From assembly GCA_052244495.1 (NCBI GenBank), contig JBQPXH010000004.1: a DNA stretch of 64,000 bases; one strand, given 5' to 3'. Both the position numbers and the translations under genes were made by a program. The notes under the pieces are model-generated. The model was not told the DNA's origin, did not search any database, and was given only the letters and a program-made list of their open reading frames with translations. Below are positions 34,616-43,466 of this stretch, piece after piece. Within the stretch, counting starts at the first letter, position 1, and each line of letters opens with the position of its first letter. Origin of the DNA: Cereibacter_A sp052244495. GTDB taxonomy: Bacteria > Pseudomonadota > Alphaproteobacteria > Rhodobacterales > Rhodobacteraceae.

Positions 34616-34732
34616 ACCGTTCTCCCTGCCTCGTGCCGTGTCGCGGGCCCGGCGCCGCTCGCGTCATGCTACGGCGCAACCCGCGACCTCCTCAAGTTGC
34701 GATTGCGTTACAGGATCATGGCTCCGGCCGCA

Positions 34733-34767
34733 AAAATGCGCGAGGGCCGCCCGATCGGACGGCCCTC
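34733..34767 (-). terminator. Rho-independent terminator of cycY
   Basis: On the minus strand GAGGGCCG and CGGCCCTC form an 8-pair stem with a 10-base loop, followed after five bases by a TTTTT tract (34733-34737). Confidence 0.78.
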
Positions 34768-34789
34768 TGAAACCGGATCGGCCACCCTG

Positions 34790-35314
34790 TTACTGGAGCG
34801 AGGCCAGATAGGCGACCACATTGGCGCGGTCCTGCTCCTTGGGAAGGCCCGCGAAGGTCATCTTGGTGCCGGGCACGTGCCCCTTGGGGTTCTCGATGAA
34901 GGCCCCCAGTTCGTCCAGCGTCCAGTTCGGAGCCTCACCGGCATGCGCGACCATCGCATCCGAATAGGCGAAGCCGTCGACAGAGGCCACCCCGCGGTCG
35001 ACCACGCCGTCGAGATGCGGCCCGGTCGCGTTCGAGCCGTCGACCTTGTGACAGGCGGCGCATTTCGCAAAGACCTTCTGCCCCGCCGCCGCATCGGCCG
35101 CGGCGACGAGTTCCGCGAACGGCACCGCCTCGGCTGCGGGCTCTTCCGCCTCGGCATCGCTGCCCGTGTCGATCACGTAGGCCTGCGTCACGTCCTCGCC
35201 ATGACCCTCCCCGGAGGTGTAGAGCCCGCCAGCCGCCCAGGATCCCAGAAGGAACACCAGGAGCGCGCCGCAACCGGCGCCGACCGCCTTCGTCAGGGTC
35301 ATCGTGTCGAACAT
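34790..35314 (-). CDS. cycY: Membrane-anchored cytochrome c-y (CycM type)
   Basis: 174 residues. An uncleaved N-terminal helix (GCGALLVFLLGSWAAGGLY) acts as anchor, a flexible acidic/Ala-rich linker of about 40 residues follows, then a class I cytochrome c domain with CAACH and the axial Met in PGTKMTF. Cytochrome c-y carries electrons from the bc1 complex to the photosynthetic reaction centre or to cbb3 oxidase while tethered to the membrane. The symbol is chosen by architecture and by the Rhodobacter context; other groups call such proteins cycM. Confidence 0.85.
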   Translation of the reverse strand: MFDTMTLTKAVGAGCGALLVFLLGSWAAGGLYTSGEGHGEDVTQAYVIDTGSDAEAEEPAAEAVPFAELVAAADAAAGQKVFAKCAACHKVDGSNATGPHLDGVVDRGVASVDGFAYSDAMVAHAGEAPNWTLDELGAFIENPKGHVPGTKMTFAGLPKEQDRANVVAYLASLQ

Positions 35315-35434
35315 GTCGCATTTACCTCGGTTTGGGTCCGCCGGACATGTATCCGCTTCTTCCCCTTGCTTTCAAGGTGTAGTAGCGCCGCCGGACGCGG
35401 GGACAACCTGTTTTTGATCGCGGAGACCCAAGCC

Positions 35435-36268
35435 ATGACCGGCCGAATCGCCTTCCAGGGAGAGCCCGGAGCCTATTCGCACGAGGCCTGCCGCCAGGCA
35501 CGACCGGCCATGGAGGCCGTGCCCTGCCGGACCTTCGAGGACGCGATCGAGCTCGTCCGTTCGGGCGAAGCCGAGCTTGCAATGCTGCCGGTCGAGAACT
35601 CGACCTATGGCCGGGTGGCCGATATCCACTCGCTGCTGCCGGGCTCCGGCCTCCGGATCATCGACGAGGCCTTCGTGCGCGTGCACATCAACCTGCTCGC
35701 CGTCCGGGGTACGCCGATCGAGCGGATCGAGCGCGCGATGAGCCACACGGTCCTTCTCGGCCAGTGCCGGACCTTCCTGCGTCAGCACGGGATCCGTCCG
35801 ACCACGGGGGCGGATACCGCCGGCTCGGCGCGGCTCGTGGCCGAGACGGGCGAGCCGCCGCTTGCCGCCCTTGCGTCGGAACTCGCGGGCGAGATCTACG
35901 GGCTCGACGTCGTGGCGCGCCACATCGAGGACCAGTCGAACAACACCACGCGGTTCCTCGTCATGTCGCGCGAGGCGGACTGGACGCGCCGCGGCCCCGG
36001 CAAGATGGTGACGACCTTCACCTTCCGCGTGCGCAACATCCCGGCCGCGCTCTACAAGGCGCTCGGCGGCTTCGCCACCAACGGGATCAACATGACCAAG
36101 CTGGAAAGCTACATGGTCGGCGGATCCTTCACGGCGACCGAGTTCTACGCCGACATCGAGGGCCATCCCGAGGATGCCAACGTGGCGCTGGCGCTCGACG
36201 AGCTGCGCTACTTCACCAGCCAGTCCGAGATCCTCGGCGTCTATCCGGCAGACCCCGGCAGGGGCTGA
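35435..36268 (+). CDS. pheA: Prephenate dehydratase
   Basis: 277 residues from the ATG at 35435 (GGAGA upstream). Monofunctional, without a chorismate mutase domain. N-terminal dehydratase domain: IAFQGEPGAYSHEA, LPVENSTYGRV and the catalytic NNTTRFLV. C-terminal ACT domain from about residue 195 with GGFATNGINMTKLES, which binds phenylalanine for feedback inhibition. It converts prephenate to phenylpyruvate. Divergent from cycY over 120 bases. The 174 bases after its stop hold only a small GAGCAC/GTGCTC hairpin and no gene. Confidence 0.95.
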   Translation: MTGRIAFQGEPGAYSHEACRQARPAMEAVPCRTFEDAIELVRSGEAELAMLPVENSTYGRVADIHSLLPGSGLRIIDEAFVRVHINLLAVRGTPIERIERAMSHTVLLGQCRTFLRQHGIRPTTGADTAGSARLVAETGEPPLAALASELAGEIYGLDVVARHIEDQSNNTTRFLVMSREADWTRRGPGKMVTTFTFRVRNIPAALYKALGGFATNGINMTKLESYMVGGSFTATEFYADIEGHPEDANVALALDELRYFTSQSEILGVYPADPGRG

Positions 36269-36442
36269 GGTCGCGCCCGGCCGGAGCGTCGCGAATGCCC
36301 TGTTCCTGCGGTCCGCCCATCCGGCGGCAAGTGCCTCGGGTCCCTGCAGGCTTGCGCACCTTGCGGCGAGCACCTCGGTGCTCACGGCAGGCTGCGCCCG
36401 GCTCGGGTGATCGGCATGCGCCCCGCGCGGGCCGGCTCTGGC

Positions 36443-36937
36443 TCAGGCCTCGGGATCCTGCGGCTCGGCCTTGCGGCGGGCCTTCCAGCGATCCTCGATG
36501 TCGGCCGCGAAGCTCGCGATCCGCTTGTCGTATTTCTCCTGCAGCTTGCCCTTGGCGAGCCGAAGCGTCTGCATGAAGACGCGCGCCGTCATGGTCTGCG
36601 GCTTCACCTCCGACACTACCGAGACACGGGTCCGCCGCGGCGCGAGCTCGACGAAATCGAGCGTCAGGTCGGCCTTCATGGAATGGCCCGTCGCCTGGAA
36701 CAGCAGCCGCTGGCCCGGTTCGACACCCGCGAGGCGCATGTCCACCTCACGCGGCTTGCCCTGGTAGCCGAAGCGGATCAGCCACGCCATGCCCGGCCCC
36801 TCGGCCGGCGTGCCCTCGAGCCGCTGGACCTCGACGCCGCGCCGCTGGGCCGCACGCTCCCAGTTGCCGAAATCCGCAAGCTGCTTCCAGACGAAATTGA
36901 TCGGCGCCTCGACGTCTTCCTTGGTGCTCAGCCGCAT
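36443..36937 (-). CDS. SRPBCC (START-like) family protein
   Basis: 164 residues. N-terminal MRLSTKEDVEAPINFVWKQLADF, then alternating strands (GMAWLIRFGYQGKPREVDMRL split by a short loop) and a long C-terminal helix rich in Lys/Arg give the helix-grip layout of SRPBCC proteins, which bind hydrophobic ligands. No catalytic residue can be named. It is 38 bases downstream of nudC in the same direction, so the two may be co-transcribed. Confidence 0.75.
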   Translation of the reverse strand: MRLSTKEDVEAPINFVWKQLADFGNWERAAQRRGVEVQRLEGTPAEGPGMAWLIRFGYQGKPREVDMRLAGVEPGQRLLFQATGHSMKADLTLDFVELAPRRTRVSVVSEVKPQTMTARVFMQTLRLAKGKLQEKYDKRIASFAADIEDRWKARRKAEPQDPEA

Positions 36938-36975
36938 GACCTGTCCCTACAAGCGTCCCGGCCCGCCTTTTCGCG

Positions 36976-37929
36976 TCAATCCAGCCGGTCCGCAAGCCAG
37001 TTGGCGATCAGGAAATGCGCGATGGCGCCCTTCCGCGCGGGTTTGACCTCGGGGTGATGCCCGGCCATCACGCGCACCATCTCCTCGCGCGAGATCCAGC
37101 GGGCCTGCTCGAGCTCGGCCGGGTCAAGCGTGATCTCCTCGGTCAGAGCGATGCCGTGGCAGCCCAGCATCAGCGAGGCCGGGAAGGGCCAGGGCTGGCT
37201 CGCGAGGTAGCGGACCGCGCCGACGGTCACGCCCGCCTCCTCCATCACCTCGCGGCGGACGGCGGCCTCGATCGTCTCGCCCGGTTCGACGAAACCCGCG
37301 AGGCAGGAGTACATCCCCTCCGGCCAGCCGGGCGAGCGGCCGACGAGGGCGCGGTTGCCATGGGTGATCAGCATGATGACGACCGGATCCGTGCGGGGAA
37401 AGTGCTGCGCGCCGCAGGCGGTGCAGCGCCGGTGCCAGCCGCCCTCTGACGGCGCGGAGGGCGCTCCGCAGGCCGAGCAGAAGCGGTGGCTGCGGTGCCA
37501 CTGCACCAGCGCCTTCGCCGTCGCAGCCAACTCCGCCTCCCGCGGCGAAAGCCGGAGCATGACGCCACGCAGTTCGCCGAATCCCAGCGCCCCGGGCAGC
37601 GCCGGATGGCTCTGGAACGAGGGATCGAAGAAGCCCGCCTGCACCGCCTCGGCACCGGCTTCGGGCGACCAGTGCGAGATGTCGGCCGCGAAGCGCGGCT
37701 CGCCGTCGTCGAGCCCGAGAAAGACCGGCTCCTCGGATCCCGCCAGCACCGGATGGCCCGCAGCGAGCCAGCCCAGCTGCCCGTCATCGGCGCAGAGCGG
37801 GCGGCCGCGCCAGACGGGGAGGATGCGGCCCTCAGCGAGCTTCGCCGCAAGCCCCTCGGCATCGCAGCGGAGGCGCCCGGCCCGGTCGAGCCCCGAGCCC
37901 CCGAAGGTCACCGTCTCCGCGATCCGCAT
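36976..37929 (-). CDS. nudC: NAD(H) pyrophosphatase / RNA deNADding hydrolase NudC
   Basis: 317 residues. Zinc ribbon cysteines C151, C154, C169 and C172 precede the Nudix box (residues 212-234, GFVEPGETIEAAVRREV...EEAGV with the REVMEE core), and the SQPWPFPASLM motif that marks NADH pyrophosphatases is complete. The enzyme splits NADH to NMNH and AMP and removes NAD caps from RNA. The start is supported by GGGAGAGG upstream. Confidence 0.95.
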   Translation of the reverse strand: MRIAETVTFGGSGLDRAGRLRCDAEGLAAKLAEGRILPVWRGRPLCADDGQLGWLAAGHPVLAGSEEPVFLGLDDGEPRFAADISHWSPEAGAEAVQAGFFDPSFQSHPALPGALGFGELRGVMLRLSPREAELAATAKALVQWHRSHRFCSACGAPSAPSEGGWHRRCTACGAQHFPRTDPVVIMLITHGNRALVGRSPGWPEGMYSCLAGFVEPGETIEAAVRREVMEEAGVTVGAVRYLASQPWPFPASLMLGCHGIALTEEITLDPAELEQARWISREEMVRVMAGHHPEVKPARKGAIAHFLIANWLADRLD

Positions 37930-38075
37930 TCCGCCTCTCCCGCAAGCCGGGCCTCGCTGTGCCCGCCGACCGTCATGCCATGCCGGACAAGGGCGGCCAA
38001 GGGGCCCGCGCAGACGTTGCCGCCCGAAGAGGCCGGACCATCGGCCGCGGGCACCTGCGCCGCCTGCGCGGGCGC

Positions 38076-38104
38076 TTGCAAAGGCGGGCGTCCCGGCCTA
38101 TATC
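38076..38104 (+). promoter_or_regulatory. Sigma-70-type promoter of the SRP RNA gene
   Basis: TTGCAA (38076-38081) and TATATC (38099-38104) are separated by 17 bases. A start seven bases after the -10 is 38111, exactly the 5' end inferred for the SRP RNA from its terminal stem. Confidence 0.8.
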
Positions 38105-38110
38105 GACCGC

Positions 38111-38204
38111 GAGAGGTTGGCGCGGGCAGGCGCCTCGCCAACCCGGTCAGGTCCGGAAGGAAGCAGCCGTAACGAGCCCCGTCTGGGTCGATGTCCAGCC
38201 TCTC
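38111..38204 (+). ncRNA. ffs: Signal recognition particle 4.5S RNA
   Basis: About 94 bases. The universal SRP tip sequence GGTCAGGTCCGGAAGGAAGC is at 38145-38164, with the GGAA tetraloop and the GCAGCC asymmetric bulge side. The ends pair: GAGAGGTTGG with CCAGCCTCTC (one G-U), defining 38111 and 38204. The RNA binds Ffh and targets membrane proteins to the Sec translocon. It sits upstream of dnaX; the 182 bases between hold no gene. Confidence 0.96.
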
Positions 38205-38386
38205 ACCTCCCCGCATCGATCCTGCATGCCGACCGCCGTCCCGACGCGCATGCCCCTGGCCGGCCGGCCGGCGTCGGTCGCTGGAGGGCAGAGGCTGAAT
38301 GCCTGAAGGAGAGGACCGCCCTTCGGGTGGACGCCGCTTCTCCCCCGCCCTAATCTCGATGCCGACCCCGAATCCGCCGAGGCCCG

Positions 38387-40135
38387 ATGTCCGACACACC
38401 CGAGCAAGGCTATCAGGTCCTTGCCCGCAAATACCGCCCGCAGACCTTCGCCGACCTGATCGGACAGGAGGCGATGGTGCGCACGCTGAAGAATGCCTTC
38501 GCGGCGGACCGGATCGCCCATGCCTTCGTGATGACCGGCGTGCGGGGCGTGGGCAAGACGACGACGGCGCGGATCATCGCCAAGGGCCTCAACTGCGTGG
38601 GCCCTGACGGGACGGGCGGCCCGACCACCGAGCCCTGCGGGGTCTGCGAGGCCTGCCGGGCCATCGCCGAGGGCCGCCATGTCGACGTGATGGAGATGGA
38701 CGCGGCCTCGCGCACCGGCGTGGGCGACATCCGCGAGATCATCGACTCGGTCCACTACCGGGCGGCCTCGGCGCGCTACAAGATCTACATCATCGACGAG
38801 GTCCACATGCTCTCGACCAGCGCGTTCAACGCGCTGCTCAAGACGCTCGAGGAACCGCCCGCCCATGTGAAGTTCATCTTCGCCACAACCGAGATCCGCA
38901 AGGTGCCGGTCACGGTGCTGTCGCGCTGCCAGCGGTTCGACCTGAAGCGGATCGAGCCCGAGGTGATGATGGCCCATCTGGAGAAGGTGGCCGGGAAGGA
39001 GGGCGCGCGCCTCACGCGCGACGCCATGGCGCTCATCACCCGCGCGGCCGAGGGCTCGGTGCGTGACGCGATGAGCCTGATGGACCAGGCCATCGCCCAC
39101 GGAGCGGGCGAGACGACCGCCGATCAGGTGCGCGCCATGCTGGGGCTGGCCGACCGCGGCCGGGTGCTCGATCTCTTCGATCTGGTGATGAAGGGCGATG
39201 CCGCGGGCGCGCTGGCCGAGCTTTCCGGCCAGTATGCCGACGGGGCCGACCCCATGGCCGTGCTGCGCGATCTGGCCGAGATCACGCACTGGATCTCGAT
39301 CGTCAAGATCAGCCCCGCGGCCGCCGAGGATCCGACCACGCCGCCCGACGAACGCACGCGGGGCCTCGAAATGGCCGAGCGGCTGCCGATGCGGGTGCTG
39401 ACGCGCATGTGGCAGATGCTGCTGAAGGCCATCGAGGAAGTCTCGCTTGCGCCCAATGCCATGATGGCGGCCGAGATGGCCGTGATCCGCCTGACCCATG
39501 TGGCGGATCTCCCCGATCCCGAGGCGCTGATCCGCAGGCTCCAGTCCGAGCCGCGGCCCGCGGGTCCTGTGGGAGGAGGCGGACAGGCAGCCGCTCCCGG
39601 CAACGGTGCCGCGCCGATGGCGCGCATGCAGGCCGCCGCACCGCGGGCTTCGGCCCATGCGCCGCAGGCCTCGGGGGCGGCCACCGCCATGGCACTCGCG
39701 CCCGGCGCCGTCCTTTGCCAGAGCTTCGAGCAGATGGTCGAGCTGATCCGCCAGAAGCGCGACATGAAGCTGCTCTACGAGGTCGAGACCGGCGTGCGGC
39801 TCGTCCGCTTCGCGCCCGGCCGGATCGAGTTCGAGCCCGCGCCCGACGCCGCCCCCGACCTCGCCGCCCGTCTCTCGCAGCGGCTGCAGGGCTGGACCGG
39901 CGCGCGTTGGGGGATCTCGGTCGTCTCGGGCGGCGGCTCGCCGACGCTTGCCGAAGAGCGCGACAAGGGGCGCCTTGAAGAAGAGGCGCGCGCACTGGAA
40001 AACCCGCTCGTCCAGGCGGTGATGGCCGCCTTCCCGGGCGCGCGGATCGCCGAGATCCGCAAGCTCGAGGAACAGGCCGCGGCCGAGGCACTGCCCGAGG
40101 TCGAGGACGAGTGGGACCCGTTCGAGGACAATTGA
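38387..40135 (+). CDS. dnaX: DNA polymerase III subunit tau/gamma
   Basis: 582 residues. Opens QVLARKYRPQTFADLIGQE; Walker A GVRGVGKT (51-58), a zinc-binding cluster with CVGP and CGVCEAC, Walker B/box DEVHML, and sensor SRC in LSRCQRF. Domains I-III of the clamp-loader ATPase are followed by an Ala/Pro-rich linker (about 385-440) and a C-terminal region that should contact DnaE and DnaB. No A6G-type slippery site is seen in this GC-rich gene, so a frameshifted gamma product is not evident. Start: GAGG five bases upstream. Confidence 0.96.
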   Translation: MSDTPEQGYQVLARKYRPQTFADLIGQEAMVRTLKNAFAADRIAHAFVMTGVRGVGKTTTARIIAKGLNCVGPDGTGGPTTEPCGVCEACRAIAEGRHVDVMEMDAASRTGVGDIREIIDSVHYRAASARYKIYIIDEVHMLSTSAFNALLKTLEEPPAHVKFIFATTEIRKVPVTVLSRCQRFDLKRIEPEVMMAHLEKVAGKEGARLTRDAMALITRAAEGSVRDAMSLMDQAIAHGAGETTADQVRAMLGLADRGRVLDLFDLVMKGDAAGALAELSGQYADGADPMAVLRDLAEITHWISIVKISPAAAEDPTTPPDERTRGLEMAERLPMRVLTRMWQMLLKAIEEVSLAPNAMMAAEMAVIRLTHVADLPDPEALIRRLQSEPRPAGPVGGGGQAAAPGNGAAPMARMQAAAPRASAHAPQASGAATAMALAPGAVLCQSFEQMVELIRQKRDMKLLYEVETGVRLVRFAPGRIEFEPAPDAAPDLAARLSQRLQGWTGARWGISVVSGGGSPTLAEERDKGRLEEEARALENPLVQAVMAAFPGARIAEIRKLEEQAAAEALPEVEDEWDPFEDN

Positions 40136-40147
40136 GAGGAGCAACGA

Positions 40148-40492
40148 ATGCTGAAGGGTTTGGGCGGTCTTGGCGACATGGCCAAGATGATGAAGGCCGC
40201 GCAGGGATTCCAGGAGAAGATGGCGCAGCTTCAGGAGGATCTGGGCAACGTCACGGTCACCGGCGAGTCCGGCGCGGGGCTCGTGAAGGCCACGGCCACG
40301 GCGAAGGGCGAGCTGACCGGCATCGAGATCGACCCGTCGATCTTCGTCGCCTCCGAGAAGGAAGTGGTCGAGGACCTGATCCTTGCCGCGATCAAGGATG
40401 CACAGTCGAAGGCCTCCGACCGCGCCAAGGAAGAGATGGGCAAGCTGACCGAGGGTCTCGGCCTTCCGCCGGGCATGAAGCTGCCCTTCTGA
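40148..40492 (+). CDS. YbaB/EbfC family nucleoid-associated protein
   Basis: 114 residues. MLKGLGGLGDMAKMMKAAQ at the start and the Gly-rich GLPPGMKLPF end are diagnostic. A small dimeric DNA-binding protein encoded almost universally between dnaX and recR. It begins 12 bases after dnaX with AGGAG upstream, and its stop is one base before recR. Confidence 0.95.
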   Translation: MLKGLGGLGDMAKMMKAAQGFQEKMAQLQEDLGNVTVTGESGAGLVKATATAKGELTGIEIDPSIFVASEKEVVEDLILAAIKDAQSKASDRAKEEMGKLTEGLGLPPGMKLPF

Positions 40493-40493
40493 C

Positions 40494-41093
40494 ATGGCCG
40501 AGGCCCCGGGCGACATCGAGCGGCTGATCGAGCTGATGGCGCGGCTTCCGGGCCTCGGGCCCCGCTCGGCGCGCCGGGCGGTTCTTCTCATGCTGAAGAA
40601 GCGGGGGGCCGTCATGGCCCCCCTCGCGCAGGCAATGGCCGAGGTCGCCGCCACGGCGCGCGACTGCCTGCGCTGCGGCAACATCACGAGCACCGACCTC
40701 TGCGACATCTGCCGCGACGAGCGCCGCGCCTCGGGTGAGCTCTGCGTGGTCGAGGACGTGGCCGACCTCTGGGCGCTGGAGCGCGCAGGCGCCTTCCGCG
40801 GCCGCTATCACGTGCTGGGCGGGGTCCTGTCGGCGCTGGATTCGGTCGGGCCCGAGGAACTGCGCATTCCCCGCCTCGTCGAGCGGGTGCGCGAGGAAGG
40901 CACGACCGAGGTGATCCTTGCCCTCAACGCCACCGTCGACGGCCAGACGACCGCCCATTACATCGCCGATGTGCTGGAGCCCACGGGCGTGCAGGTCACG
41001 TCGCTCGCGCAGGGCGTGCCGATCGGGGGCGAGCTCGACTATCTCGACGACGGCACCATCGGGGCCGCGCTCCGCGCGCGCCGGAGGTTCTGA
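40494..41093 (+). CDS. recR: Recombination mediator RecR
   Basis: 199 residues. N-terminal helix-hairpin-helix (ARLPGLGPRSARRAV), C4 zinc finger C58/C61/C70/C73, Toprim domain (ELCVVEDVADLWALERAG, RGRYHVLGG) and a C-terminal Walker-like segment. RecR with RecO/RecF loads RecA on SSB-covered gaps. Last gene of the dnaX-ybaB-recR operon; 77 bases separate it from the convergent opgC-like gene. Confidence 0.97.
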   Translation: MAEAPGDIERLIELMARLPGLGPRSARRAVLLMLKKRGAVMAPLAQAMAEVAATARDCLRCGNITSTDLCDICRDERRASGELCVVEDVADLWALERAGAFRGRYHVLGGVLSALDSVGPEELRIPRLVERVREEGTTEVILALNATVDGQTTAHYIADVLEPTGVQVTSLAQGVPIGGELDYLDDGTIGAALRARRRF

Positions 41094-41170
41094 CCTCTCC
41101 GGCCGCGGAGGCGTCCGACGTCACGGGATGCAACGCCCCCGGCCGGATGCAGGGGCACGGAGCCCTCGCC

Positions 41171-42391
41171 TCATCCGGTGGCAGGGACGAGGCGCGACAC
41201 CGTCCGGTCGACAGGCCGCTGCATCCAGCGCATCACGCGCTGGAACGCGGTCGCGATGCTGCCCCAGACCCTGCTCGTGTCCTCGGTCACCGGCGTCATG
41301 AGGCGCAGGAAGATCCAGCTCTGCCCGAGCATGATCGTGAAGAACAGAAGGGCGAGCGGCAGGCCACCGCCCAGTGCCGGCACGGTCTCGGGCGCGAGGT
41401 AGAGCAGGATGTTCCCGAAGGAGAAGGTGAAGAGGCTCGTCCGGCCGAGGAAGAGCACCGGCTTTCCCCAGCGCCGGCCCAGCCGGTCGAAGAGCAGCAC
41501 CGCCAGCAGGACTTCGACCAGCGTCGCCGCGAGGCCGATGCTCGCGTAGATCGGGTGGTTGTCGTTGCGCAGGCTCATGTCGGCGATGGCTGAAACCGTC
41601 TCGTAGGGCGCCTGCCAGTTCCACATCAGACCGGACGCGAGAACCGTCAGCCCCAGCATCAACCCGAGGATCGCGCCCCCGAGACGGCGCTCCTCGCCGT
41701 CCGCGGCCAGCAGGAGGCGCACACCGCGCCCCAGCACCATGCCTGCCGCCACCAGCGCCAGCCCATGCAGCACCGACGGCCCACCCGCCTGATTGCTGCC
41801 GCCGTAGAGGAAGCTCGCGGGCTTCACGAGATAGTCGCGCCCGAAAAGCATCGGCGGCTCCGGCAGTTGCGACAGCAGCGGAAAGGCCGCCGGCACGGCC
41901 AGCGCGATGGCGAGCATCGCGCCGAGACCGTAGGAGAGCCTCAGCCGAAGCAGCAACGGCGCCGCCAGAAGCGCCAGCGCGTAGAACTTCAGGATGTCGG
42001 CATAGGGCGTGATCCCCAGCATCAGCAGGCAGCGGATCGTGTAGCCGATGGATTGCCCGCCCGAGACGTGGAGCGCGATCACCGTCAGCGCATAGAGCAG
42101 GTAGCACTGGAGCGCGCGCGTCCAGAGCTGCCGCGTGGCGGCCTCTGCGCCTCCGGAAGCGAAACGCGGGGCGTAGACGATCTCGAGCATGGCGCCGAAG
42201 AGGCAGATGAAGGTCACGGGTGCGGTCTGCATCGCAAAGCGCGTGAAGGTCGCCGCCGGTCCCTGCCAGGCGTGAAAGACCTCGAACTCGATCAGGGTGT
42301 GGCTGAGCATCGCAAGCATGATGGCAAGCGAGCGGGTGACGTCGACGCCATTGATGCGTGGCGCGGCGGATCGGATAGACTTCGGCGGCAT
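41171..42391 (-). CDS. opgC: OpgC-like membrane acyltransferase
   Basis: 406 residues, about ten helices, starting with a cytoplasmic tail and GVDVTRSLAIMLAMLSHTL, the arrangement of OpgC/OafA acyltransferases with a conserved histidine in the first helix. OpgC succinylates osmoregulated periplasmic glucans in R. sphaeroides; assignment to OpgC rather than another acyltransferase-3 protein rests on the overall N-terminal resemblance and size, so the symbol is tentative. No opgGH genes are adjacent. The 198 bases upstream contain the terminator of the regulator gene at 42590. Confidence 0.6.
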   Translation of the reverse strand: MPPKSIRSAAPRINGVDVTRSLAIMLAMLSHTLIEFEVFHAWQGPAATFTRFAMQTAPVTFICLFGAMLEIVYAPRFASGGAEAATRQLWTRALQCYLLYALTVIALHVSGGQSIGYTIRCLLMLGITPYADILKFYALALLAAPLLLRLRLSYGLGAMLAIALAVPAAFPLLSQLPEPPMLFGRDYLVKPASFLYGGSNQAGGPSVLHGLALVAAGMVLGRGVRLLLAADGEERRLGGAILGLMLGLTVLASGLMWNWQAPYETVSAIADMSLRNDNHPIYASIGLAATLVEVLLAVLLFDRLGRRWGKPVLFLGRTSLFTFSFGNILLYLAPETVPALGGGLPLALLFFTIMLGQSWIFLRLMTPVTEDTSRVWGSIATAFQRVMRWMQRPVDRTVSRLVPATG

Positions 42392-42483
42392 GGTCGGTCC
42401 TGCAGTGGAGGCGACTGCACGACCGTCAGACGGAGGCAGCCCCCAGGGCGGGAAGGGCGAATGGCAGCAAGCGACACGAACTA

Positions 42484-42512
42484 ATAAAAATGACGACCGC
42501 TTGTGGCGGCCG
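42484..42512 (-). terminator. Rho-independent terminator after the DUF1013 gene
   Basis: On the minus strand CGGCCGC and GCGGTCG form seven pairs (one G-U) around CACAA, followed by TCATTTTTATT. Confidence 0.75.
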
Positions 42513-42589
42513 CCCGAATACTCCCCAGTCGGGAGATATTGTTCAATCCTGAAGTGCGCTGCGCCGCAGAAACGGCGGGAGGCCGCCTA

Positions 42590-43345
42590 TCAGCGGCGCG
42601 GATCCTCGTCGTCTTCCTCATCCGCATCATCGCCATGAGGCAGATTGAAGAAAGAATCGGCATCGGAGAAATCGGCGGGCCGCTTCTCTTCCTCGCTGCG
42701 GCCGAACTGCTCGAGACCGGCGAGGCCCGAGGGCATCCGCGGCTCGTCCGGCATCGAGAGCGACTGCTCGGTCGAGACAAGCTTGCGCCGCTCGTCATCG
42801 CTCATGACGGCGCCTTCGGCGGCCTTGCGGCGCGCCGCCTGCTGCACGGCGGCATCGAGTTCGGACTGGCGGCAGAGGCCCAGCGCCACGGGGTCGATCG
42901 GCTGGATCGTCCCGATGTTCCAGTGCGTGCGCTCGCGGATCGACTGGATCGTCGGCTTGGTGGTGCCGACCAGTTTCGAGATCGCGCCGTCCGAGAGTTC
43001 CGGGTGGAACTTCACCAGCCAGAGGATGGCAGCCGGGCGGTCCTGCCGCTTGGAGAGCGGCGTGTAGCGCGGCCCGCGGCGCTTCTCCTCGCCGACGGCA
43101 GCAGGGTTGAACTTGAGCTTCAGCCGGTAGAGCGGATCCTTCTCGCCCTTGTCGATCTCGATCTGGTCGAGCTGGTTGTTCGCCACCGGATCGAAGCCCT
43201 TCACGCCGGTCGCCACGTCGCCGTCGGCGATCCCCTGCACCTCGAGCTCGTGCATGCCGCAGAAGTCGGCGATCTGCCTGAACGAAAGGGTGGTGTTGTC
43301 GATCAGCCAGACTGCGGTGGCCTTGGACATCAGCGGCTTGTTCAT
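42590..43345 (-). CDS. DUF1013 regulator (TrcR-type cell cycle transcription factor)
   Basis: 251 residues from the ATG at 43345; MSK at 43330 is an alternative. The N-terminal half reads ATAVWLIDNTTLSFRQIADFCGMHELEVQGIADG, quoted only up to its first 20 residues in databases as the DUF1013 signature, with a helix-turn-helix character; a second HTH-like segment follows (LSDGAISKLVGTTKPTIQSI). The C-terminus is acidic and probably disordered. Related to TrcR, an essential alphaproteobacterial cell cycle regulator. Monocistronic, ending in a good terminator. Confidence 0.82.
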   Translation of the reverse strand: MNKPLMSKATAVWLIDNTTLSFRQIADFCGMHELEVQGIADGDVATGVKGFDPVANNQLDQIEIDKGEKDPLYRLKLKFNPAAVGEEKRRGPRYTPLSKRQDRPAAILWLVKFHPELSDGAISKLVGTTKPTIQSIRERTHWNIGTIQPIDPVALGLCRQSELDAAVQQAARRKAAEGAVMSDDERRKLVSTEQSLSMPDEPRMPSGLAGLEQFGRSEEEKRPADFSDADSFFNLPHGDDADEEDDEDPRR

Positions 43346-43466
43346 CGGACGATCCTCTGCAAATCTTGACCGGGCCGGGAAAACGGCTGCGGCCTGGCCG
43401 CGTCTTCTCGTTTTCGGGAAGTTCACGCTGGCATATAATCCCGATCATCCGCGAGGGGAAGTGGAA

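Noticed and set aside
36368..36383. GAGCAC-CTCG-GTGCTC hairpin after pheA as a terminator
   Set aside because: Only six pairs, 100 bases from the pheA stop, with no T-run; too weak to annotate.
38387..40135. Programmed frameshift in dnaX
   Set aside because: No A-rich slippery heptamer followed by a strong stem was seen near the domain III-IV junction.
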